From Spinacia oleracea (Eukaryota; Streptophyta; Magnoliopsida; Caryophyllales; Amaranthaceae), in the NCBI RefSeq assembly GCF_020520425.1, contig NC_079487.1, positions 63,480,398-63,544,397 of the forward strand: a stretch of DNA of 64,000 nt. Direction: 5' to 3'. Shown piece by piece: positions 55,900-64,000 of this stretch (position 1 is the stretch's first letter; each line of letters starts with the position of its first letter). Position numbers and translations under genes: made by a program. The notes below the pieces were generated by a model, which was not told the DNA's origin, did not search any database, and saw nothing but the letters and a program-made list of their open reading frames with translations.

Positions 55900-56560
55900 G
55901 CCTCTAAATTGCCTTTAGTGTCGCCTATGATGCGACTCTGAAGCTAGGGACTCTAAAACTTTTTGGTGTTTTGGAGTCGCCCCTTTGAGGCGACACGAAT
56001 ATTATTATACATGTCGCCTTTTATGGAAGAGGCGACACTGATGATATATTTTTCAAAAAAATTAATTTATTAATTAATCTTTCCGAGTCGCCTATTATAA
56101 TAAGAGGCGACACGAAATGTACTTTGAATTATTTTAAAAGAATTAATTAACCTTTAATGTCGCCTCTAATCTCTATAGGCGACACGAAAAATAATTTCCG
56201 GAATTGTTTTTTTAATTTTTTAATTGTACGAGTCGCCTCTAAAGTTTATAGGCGACACGAAAACATATTTTCCGGACATTTTTATTAAATATGTTAATAA
56301 TCGAGTCGCCTAATATACTAAGAGGCGAACCGAAAGATGTTTTGCACAATTATTTTTATTAAGCTAATTACCTTTAGAGTCGCCTCTTAATGTTACAGGT
56401 GACACGAAAAGTATTTTCCGAATTATTTTTTAAACGTTTTAACCCATTTTGAGTCGCCTATTATACCAAAAGGCGACACTGAAAATATTATTGTTTTAAA
56501 AAAATATATTAATTAACCATAAGAATTCGCATGTAATTATAGGAGGCGACACCTAAAGTA
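55900..56560. repeat. Subterminal hairpin array, about 73-bp period
   Basis: Each unit has GTCGCCT...AGGCGACAC around a short spacer and so can form a hairpin. The GGCGAC half occurs at 56031, 56106, 56178, 56251, 56324, 56398 (GGTGAC), 56472 and 56545, a spacing of 72-75 bp, with an earlier copy at 55989. Such subterminal repeats are transposase-binding regions in known CACTA elements. Confidence 0.9.
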
Positions 56561-56794
56561 TGTATTATGTTTTTATTTTTTTTATTTTGTTCTCGCTAAT
56601 TTAAATTATTTCTACGTACGTAATAAATTCAAAAAAGTAATAAATAGAGTTGGGATCTGCAGAATAGCGAAAATATTTTTGTATTAATTCAAACAAGAAA
56701 GTTGGTTCAACGTACAATTGTAAATAATTGTATTCCAAAAAATAACCTGCGCTTTGTTATAGTTTAATTTCTATCTGTGAAAACTAGAAAATGA

Positions 56795-57087
56795 CTACAA
56801 ACTACTAATAAAATATCTACTCCATTTTTCTCGAACATCATCGATCTCCTCTTGAGTGTATGGGTTTGGAGAAAATATCTGTACTTCAACAAAATAATGA
56901 ATTAATTAGTAAAGCTTAGATAAAAGCTAGCGCATATATAGTAACAACTGAGATAAAATAATAACAAACATACATGTACACGTACCTCTTCCACATTACT
57001 AATACTTTGTAATCCAAGTAAAACTATTTGATACATGTACTTCATGACGTAATAGCAACATTCAAGCATTTCCGGTTCGCGAGAACA
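56795..57087 (-). pseudogene. Ulp1-like (C48) protease C-terminal exons
   Basis: Minus-strand exon 57087-56986 reads CSREPEMLECCYYVMKYMYQ, then IVLLGLQSISNVEE. Donor GAG|GTACGTG and acceptor CAG|ATATTT join it in phase 0 to 56878-56795 (IFSPNPYTQEEIDDVREKW and a stop). The ECCYYVMKYM part resembles the catalytic-Cys region (ECGYYVMRYM type) of Ulp1-like proteases often carried by plant CACTA and Mutator elements, with Cys replacing the usual Gly after the catalytic Cys. Catalytic His and Asp exons were not found. Confidence 0.65.
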
Positions 57088-58101
57088 CTAAGATACAAAT
57101 ATAATACACATTAAATTAAAGAATAACATATATATGAATCTACGATAAAAATAATAATCAAACTAATTAAATCTTACTATAAATTTTTTCCATCTTAGAG
57201 ACTTTCGAGATCCTTTGTTGTTGGCTTGCCAAGTCCGATAACTCCTAAACATGAGAACAATTGTTCCAAGTATTATTAGTTGTAGACTCTTGAAACACGG
57301 TTAATCACTTGCGTGGCATATATCATTCATTTGAAGACTCTTGAAACGGAACAGATACATCAGATACATGCATAATTAAAGGACAGCTCCATCTACACCA
57401 CTAATACAGTTTCCTCAACTATGATACGCTCAGTTACAACATTGTTAAATATGCATGTGATCACCGATTTATCCTGTAATACTTTCAATTCTTAAAACCA
57501 AATGACCCCAGAATTAAAGAGAACCCAGTATAAACCAAACGACATAATGTATAATGGACAATTAGAACATAGTAATTAGTTAAGACTGCGACTACTGAAA
57601 TATGCAAAATAGACGTTATGTTTTGCGAAAATCTATTAGGTTGCTGAAATGAAAGACCATATACTTTCAGTTTTGAATAACAACATATCCAATACAGCAC
57701 ATATCAACAAGCTAACATCTCAATTGTGTCTCTTAACCAAGAAAAAAGGGAGTAGAACAGTTTAAGATTACAAACTCAAGCCTGACAGTTCAAACAGAAT
57801 GTAGGCAGTATATAATCAAACAACCACCAAACCTGAGGCACAAAGCTACTATTTTCTGTTCATGAAGACATTTAATATAAATCAAAGTCTGCGCTTGTTT
57901 CGCAATGCTATCAGGCACACTCTTGGGCCTCTTCAAACTCTGAAATCTCCTGATATTTCTGTTTTTTACCTATGGTTTTCATAAGGGGCACTGCCGCACT
58001 ATGTTTGTTTTTTACTCTCCTTTTTTTGGTACTCAGATCAATCCTCATAGCTAGAATGGCCAATGCTCAAAAGTAGAAAGGTCTATAAAGCCTTGTTATT
58101 T
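57088..58101. other. CACTA 2 interior, nothing recognised
   Basis: AT-rich sequence between the Ulp1-like exons and the poly-G tract. A 71-codon minus frame at 57485-57700 has no motif. Confidence 0.4.
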
Positions 58102-58123
58102 GGGGGGGGGGGGGGGGGGGGGG
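58102..58123. repeat. Poly-G tract, 22 bp
   Basis: 22 consecutive G on the + strand (TT-G22-AGGTTGGGGG). It could form a G-quadruplex. The exact length may be affected by sequencing or assembly. Confidence 0.9.
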
Positions 58124-58279
58124 AGGTTGGGGGTGAATATTAGTGCATTGAAGCTAATGCCTTCACTAATCCAAAGTGTCTCAGATTAGTTTTGATGAAG
58201 CCTATTAATATATCTTCTTCCTGAAAGTTTCCTTCTACTTTTGTAAGGAATTGTAAAATCTGTGCAAAAGAGTTAATCC

Positions 58280-58587
58280 TGTAGTGATGTTTGTGTTCTG
58301 TGTAATTCTGAGAAGGAGTCTGTTGAGCATTTGTTCTTTGGCTGTTTGTTTTCTGCTGCTGTCTGGCAGAGAGTTCTGAGAAGTATAGGGATCTCTAGAT
58401 GTTCTGATGATCTCAGGAGTAGAGTAGAGTATGCTTAGTAGCTACTGTCGTAGCTAGTCTTAGCTGTTGCTCAGTTTGTGCTCTTTTTGGGGCTGGTGTT
58501 TTGTGGTCTGTGCTCACTGTTCTTTCCCTTGAGTGTTCTTAAGGCTTTGGTTTTTAATATATCCTATTATTAATTGCCAAAAAAAAA
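58280..58587 (+). mobile_element. 5'-truncated LINE insertion, about 0.3 kb
   Basis: Encodes the zf-RVT zinc finger of a LINE ORF2 (CVLCNSEKESVEHLFFGC, then AAVWQRVLRSIG) and ends in a 3' UTR and A-run (CCAAAAAAAAA). Direct repeats AAAGAGTTAATCC at 58267-58279 and after the A-run (ending at 58597) are the target duplication. Confidence 0.88.
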
Positions 58588-58816
58588 GAGTTAATCCCAC
58601 CTCCCCCTTCCCTTTTGGTGCAGTGTTTCAACAGTTATCCCACAGGCCGGACAACACAGCTAACATTCAGATTATAGCCAACATAAAAACAGCAGTAAAA
58701 TGACAGGAATTTGACAGTAGTAAAACCAGTTTAAGAAAGAGAACAGAGAAGTTTATTCTAATCTAAAACTTACATAGATATATGTCCTTTTACTTGCACG
58801 CTATCTAATCCAACTA

Positions 58817-58891
58817 TTAATAAAAATAGCTGCTCCATTTTTCTCGAACATCGTCGATCTCCTCTTGAGTGTACCGGTTTGGAGAAAATAT
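58817..58891 (-). pseudogene. Second copy of the Ulp1-like last exon
   Basis: After acceptor TGCAG, reads IFSPNRYTQEEIDDVREKW and SSYFY before a stop, nearly the same as the exon at 56795-56878. The duplication extends into the flanking intron (CTTCAACAAAA..AATG...TTAGTAAAG..AGGATAAAAGCTAGCGC), so about 140 bp was copied in direct orientation about 2 kb away. Confidence 0.7.
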
Positions 58892-58899
58892 CTGCACTT

Positions 58900-61800
58900 C
58901 AACAAAAGAATGTATAATTAGTAAAGTTAGGATAAAAGCTAGCGCTAGTAAAAAAAATGAGATAAAGCTATAATATTCAATGATGAGTTTTAAGCCTTTA
59001 CAAGTAATATTTAGCCATACATATTGCTTATGTTCACAGTCCCAGAGTTATTCTTTCTGGATAATATATCTGAATTGCTAATATCATATACAATAAAACT
59101 TTCCAATACAATGTTGAGATGCTAATACTGCCTATTGTTGTCATTTCTTTTGACATACTCCTAGTAAGACAGAGCATCAAACAAATGAGGAAAATAGTTA
59201 TTAGAACACAACCTTGCCTTTGTAAAACCTGGGTACTGTCACCAATTTTCCAGCTTCTCATAAGCAGACTTTGTAGTATACGAAGTATATCGTACCGAAT
59301 ATTGCGTGTCCAAAAACAACTGAAAATAAACCTGCATAAAACAAAACCTGGGAGAATTATACGCTTATGCAGAATTTTAGAAACTTAGCTACACAAGGCA
59401 ATGCATATGAATCACGTGAGAGGCTTACATGTAACCGGTCAAGATAATTGGCTACTTGATTAGCTGTAATATGATAGCAAAACTGTAATACATATTTCTT
59501 ATGCTAACAATCCCGGCTATTCTTTCTGGATAAAGGATACACAAATTGCTAATGTCATATACAGTTTTAAGTTGCCAGTAACAGTTGTGGAGTTGCCTGC
59601 AACAGAATAATGGCAGAGGGTGAGATTGCAAGACAAACACATAGATACTCTAAAAATGAAAGCGTATACACAAGGCGAGATTGTAAGACAAACATATTTA
59701 ATCAACAGAAGTGCAACACTTGTGATATGGTCCAAAGGTGGCTAGGAGATCAGTGTTCCAGGAGAAGAATGACAATGTTGATGCTTTTGTGGCTGCTTAT
59801 TCTACAGAGCTTACTTAGGCCCAAAAGTTACTTTCACCTAACATTTTCTAAACTATCAAATAATTCCAAATGTTTCATGTAATTATAGCCAACCCAGAAT
59901 TGATCTTCCATCGCATGATGAACAACAATGGTAGGTTTTGGATAACTTCAAAAGGTTGGTTAAAATAATTTCGGTCACAGATTCTATTTAGCAGAGCTAA
60001 ATGATTTTCAAGCATGTTCATGAAACACAGTAAAAGCTACAGAAATCTCGACTACGGGTGTTGTTTTGGTGTGGCTCCTATGATTGGTCTGAATACTGCA
60101 TCCTTTTTTGCAAAAAAATTTGAAGCAGCTACAATGAGACTGACAATTTCTTCCTATAATGGTTTTCTATTTATCAAAGTGACAGAGGTCCGTGTAAGCA
60201 CGACTCTCTGTGGGCTCAGGACCTTCTATTTGATGCTTTTCTGGCAATAAGTAAACATGTTCTGTACATCTAAGCAATCTGATCTGAGGAAATATCATAG
60301 AACTTGGAGGTCTATACAAGGAAAACTAAGATTTATCAAATAAGAAAAGAAACAGGAGAGCTACTACCTTGGAGGTTATCCATTTTTCGTGAATCAATCT
60401 TGGTGACATCTCAAACCTGTTTATCAACTGTAAAAGCAAATTGCAGAAAGTTTAGTCTAACTAAACATGACTGTAAAACTCAATCCTCAATTGACAGATA
60501 AAAAAAGTCAGTAGTTAAAACCAAATTACTAAATAAAAACAAATTCCTTACACAACCCAACAAGTACTTGAGAAATTAATTTAACCCAAAATCAAATTAC
60601 AAACATCTTAATTTTGATTAACTAAACTAAAAATAAAGATTATTATTTTCAGAAAAATCAAACTAAAAGCTACAACATAGTTACACATTTACACCGTCAA
60701 AATCAGGGAGGAACTCAACCTCAGTAAACACTCAATATGTGCTATATTCTGAAACAAAGCTTGGTGATTTACACAGAGGCCAACAAACGGTATCTATAAG
60801 CTTATATTAGTCGATAACAATGACATTGCTAAAGAGTTAGATTCCTTAGATCACTCAATTCTTAATAGCCTAATAGATACAACTATGTTACCGGTATATG
60901 CTACAGAAAACCATAAGAGTAGGAACAACTGGAAAGATTTTAGTCTTTTATATAAGGGATCCAAATAAATAAAATATATTCCATAATGTATTTGAACAGA
61001 TCCACAGAAGACACTAAGAAGAACGACCTCCTCTTCTTCTCATCATTCAGTCCGATTATATCACTTAACATACTATGTTTTGAAAGAACAAATACAAGTT
61101 CCTAGATTATAAATTCAACATTGAAAATCAGCTAGCACATATATCAGAATTCTAGGTTATATGATGTGTTTGATGACTGCAATATGCTATGTTTTGAGAG
61201 AAATAAATGAAAGGAAGTCCCAACATAGGAATCAGATTGTGTATAGATTTAATAACCAGAGGATTAGGAAATTCTCTTAAATCTCTTTCACTCTATACCC
61301 CCCCTCATCCGCAATCAACATCTGACAACTATTATATCAACGTACTACCACCAAAAATTAAACAAAATGCTAACATTCTTTTATCACCAATCGAGATAAT
61401 CTACAATTTGAAGATTTCAACCAAATTAAACAAATAGATAAGCACTTACAGCAGAATTAGCTTGAATCTATCATTTTTACCGCATAACAATAAAAGGAAA
61501 CCCTAAAATTCCCGATTAAATGGAGAAAACAAAGAGCAACTTCAAAAATTCAACAAAATCTTGTCAATTGAAAAGCAAGGTAATTGAGTGAAATTACATA
61601 ACATAAGGAAGAAGAAAGAAGAACCAAGGGTTTAAGGGTGAGAAGAAAATCACCTAGAGCATGAGTAAGGAGACGAGTAGAGGTGTCGAAATCATTGCGA
61701 ACGGAAGCAACTTTGACATATTCGAAGTCGGACGAAGCTCAATGCATAACTTCTGAACATGATCCTCCATTTAATTGTATGGCTCTTACATTGTCGGTAT

Positions 61801-62028
61801 CATTTCCTCCATCTTCAACCATATGCGAACCCTAAAAGTGGAACTAGAAGAGAGGAAGGGAGTTCAGCGGGAAGTGGAAATGAGGGATCTGGCTTTTCTA
61901 ACTTTTTTAATGTATCCTAGTAATTATGATATAATGTCTCTTGTTTTATTATTTCGTATTAACAGGCCATATTAAAATATTCTTGTCAATTTTTGAGAAA
62001 AAAAAATGAAATAAAATTAAGAAGGAAT
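58900..62028. other. CACTA 2 interior, right part
   Basis: AT-rich, intron-like. Two diverged copies of a block of about 100 bp (TTCTTTCTGGATAA...AATTGCTAAT.TCATATACA) occur at about 59030-59130 and 59490-59595. No exon can be supported. Several frames of 60-90 codons are open but lack motifs. Confidence 0.4.
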
Positions 62029-62097
62029 AGGTGTCGCCTATTCTATATACGACACCAACATATTTAGAGTCTCATTTTATACTACAGGCGACACTAA

Positions 62098-63366
62098 GGC
62101 CTTATTTGGCAAATGGCTTTTTGATGGCTTTTTGGTTGGCTTTTGGCTGTTGGCTTTTTAATCTGGTCAAACAGCCAAAAAATATGTTTGGTAACTGGCT
62201 TTTTAGCTTGCTGAAAAGCCAGCTTTTCCGCCAAAAATGAAAAGCTAGTAACACTAGCTTTTTGGAGTTGGCTTTTGGATTTTCACTATCTAAATTACTT
62301 TTTTGTCCTTATTTTTTACTAATTAACTAATAGTTAATAATTAATGATTAACAATTAATAATTAATAATTAATAAATAATAATTAACAATTAATAATTAA
62401 TGATTAACAATTAATAATTAATAAGTAACAATTAATAATTAACAATTAATAATTAACAATTAACAATTAACAATTAACAATTAATAATTAATAATTAACA
62501 ATTAACAATTAACAATTAACAATTAATAATTAACAATTAACAATTAACAATTAACAATTAACAATTAACAATTAACAATTAATAATTAATAATTAATAAT
62601 TAACAATTAATAATTAATAATTAATAATTAATAATTAATAATTAATAATTAATAATTAATAATTAATAATTAATAATTAATAATTAATAATTAATAATTA
62701 ATAATTAATAATTAATAATTAATAACTAATAACTAATAATTAATAATTAATAATTAATAATTAATAATTAATAATTAATAATTAATAATTAATAATTAAT
62801 AATTAATAACTAATAACTAATAACTAATAACTAATAACTAATAACTAAAAGTTAATAATTACGGAGTACTCCGTATTAATTAATGACTAATAACTAAAAG
62901 TGAATAATTAATAAATAATTAGTTATTAATTAATAATAATTAATCATTAATTATTAATGATTAATTAATAATTAATAATTATTATTAATTATTAATTATT
63001 AATCATTGATTATTAATTATTAGTTATGAATTATTACTCCATAATTATTAATTAAAATAATAATTTATTAATACTATTGCATAAAGTAATTTATTTTTAA
63101 ATTTATATTTTATTTATTTGTAATTACGTTTTACTCCGTACATAATACAAAGTATGTATTGAAAAATGAAATAAAATTCATTAAATGTCCTTAAATGTCA
63201 TTTTACATAGCTACAGCCAACAGCCAACAACTGATTTTACCAAACATATTTGTAACCAATCCATAGTCAAACAGCCAACAAAAGCAGCCAACTTGAACAG
63301 CCAGTCAAACCAGCCAAGTAAAACAGCCGACAGCCAACAGCCAACATCCAATTGCCAAACAGGGCC
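62098..63366 (+). mobile_element. PIF/Harbinger-like MITE, copy 2, 1.27 kb, in CACTA 2
   Basis: The left GGCCTTATTTGGCAAATGG and inverted right GGCCCTGTTTGGCAATTGG ends match at 16 of 19 positions. TAA flanks both sides (62095-62097, 63367-63369). Outer parts are rich in GGCTTTT / CAGCCAAC motifs, and the core is AT-only repeat (about 62330-63070). It splits the right subterminal repeats of the CACTA element. No transposase, so it depends on a helper. Confidence 0.9.
62330..63070. repeat. AT-only TTAATAATTAA repeat array
   Basis: About 0.7 kb of TTAATAATTAA / TTAACAATTAA units, with short runs of AATAACT near 62815-62845. A GGAGTACTCC palindrome near 62864 interrupts it. Confidence 0.92.
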
Positions 63367-63394
63367 TAAATATTTTCATTTGATTTTAAAGTAA

Positions 63395-63715
63395 AAGACA
63401 TAGGTGTCGCCTGCTATTAAATTTTTGACACCAAAACTTTTAAAGTCCCATTTTTAAATGGAGGCGACACTAAAACTATTTCATTTGAATTTTAAAAAAA
63501 TTATTAAAATGAAAATTAAGAAGAATTGGTGTCGCCTGTTACTAATGTGCGACACCAAAACTTTTAAAGTCTCCTTTTATTATACAGGCGACACGCTAGT
63601 CTCATTGGAATATCTGCTAGCAACTTTATGTGTCGCCTGTTTTATAAAATGGTACTTTAAATGTTTTGGTGTCGCACATTAATTTGAGGCGACACTAAAA
63701 GGGCGACTTATAAAG
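63395..63715. repeat. Right subterminal GTCGCC/GGCGAC repeats of CACTA 2
   Basis: GGTGTCGCCT, GAGGCGACAC and related GTGCGACACC motifs alternate about every 60-70 bp, matching the left array. One further unit lies outside the nested MITE at 62030-62095. Confidence 0.88.
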
Positions 63716-63735
63716 GTGTTTTTGTAGTAGTGATA

Positions 63736-64000
63736 TAATAACTATTGTACACATATAGTAACCATTATAATCACACAACAACTAGCTTAACATATAGTGA
63801 CTATTATTATAATATAGTAAATATTGTACAAATATAGTAACCATTATAATCATATAGTCACTATCTAAGAAGCAGACAAAAATATACTCGAAATAACATA
63901 TTACATAATGTAATCGTATAATAACTATTATTTATCAAAAAGTCACTATAAACTGTTCTTAACATAGTAACTATCTTAAACACATAGTTATTGTTTTAAA
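63736..64000. repeat. AT-rich 'agtaactat' repeat region, right
   Basis: ATATAGTAACCATTATAATC-type units, continuing the sequence interrupted by CACTA 2 at 55871. It runs to the window edge. Confidence 0.75.

Larger units (their letters stand above)
55872..63732. mobile_element. CACTA element 2, 7.9 kb, non-autonomous
   Basis: The termini CACTACTACAAAAACACCTT (55872) and ...AAGGTGTTTTTGTAGTAGTG (ends 63732) are perfect inverted repeats of about 20 bp. ATA flanks both sides (55869-55871, 63733-63735). Subterminal GTCGCC / GGCGAC hairpin repeats lie at both ends. No tnp2-type transposase is visible. The interior holds Ulp1-like protease remnants on the minus strand, a LINE stub and a PIF/Harbinger-like MITE. 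A minus-strand ATG at 61770 opens 39 codons up to a possible donor at about 61655, perhaps the start of a degenerate internal gene. Confidence 0.93.

Noticed and set aside
61655-61770. Minus-strand ATG frame MEDHVQKLCIEL as the first exon of a CACTA gene
   Set aside because: Only 39 codons, ends in a stop at the apparent donor and has no homologous motif. Kept only as a remark in the CACTA 2 entry.
1-64000. tRNA, rRNA or known small RNA genes
   Set aside because: None recognised by eye. tRNA-like TGGTATCA sequences are primer-binding sites of retrotransposons.

Overview
The window is nuclear DNA from a flowering plant. It has spliced genes, plant-type Ty1/copia and Ty3/gypsy LTR retrotransposons, LINEs with a DUF4283-type ORF1 and a C-terminal RNase H, CACTA elements, Stowaway-like and PIF/Harbinger-like miniature elements, and long AT-rich spacers. 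A eudicot, possibly Caryophyllales, is my guess from the general look of the repeats; no sequence search was run. Transposable elements make up most of the window and only one plausible host gene is seen.

Left nest (1-9838): a gypsy-like element, whose 3' end and LTR occupy 1-2032, sits inside a decayed copia element (2033-6818), which sits inside a LINE (6819-9838). The 5' parts of all three lie outside the window. From 9839 to 13461 there is unclassified AT-rich sequence, a 21-bp tandem array and a Stowaway-like element.

Central nest (13476-41083): a LINE bounded by a 14-bp target-site duplication (13462-13475 and 41084-41097) was entered by copia element A (19546-39567, 5-bp duplication CTCAT). 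The untranslated leader of A was entered in turn by copia element B (22717-33164, 5-bp duplication AAAAA). B looks intact: its 1385-bp LTRs look identical and its 1321-codon gag-pol frame is open. A has a frameshift and a stop. The LINE is broken in several places and carries a PIF/Harbinger-like element in its 5' region. The leaders of A and B share a structured segment: two short hairpins with the same six-base loop, one with a compensatory base-pair change, framed by an inverted repeat.

Host gene (42504-48717, minus strand): two coding exons encode a 407-residue protein with a conserved-looking N-terminal part and a WG/GW-rich C-terminal half. Its roughly 5-kb intron holds a 2.3-kb non-autonomous LTR element and a 340-bp PIF/Harbinger-like element. 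A 242-bp inverted-repeat element lies about 285 bp upstream of the start codon.

Right part (about 49385-64000): a decayed CACTA-like element carries two exons of an aldo-keto reductase gene and one unidentified exon. A region of 'agtaactat' repeats follows. A second CACTA element (55872-63732, duplication ATA) is inserted in it, with hairpin-bearing subterminal repeats of about 73 bp, remnants of an Ulp1-like protease gene, a 0.3-kb LINE stub and a 1.27-kb PIF/Harbinger-like element.
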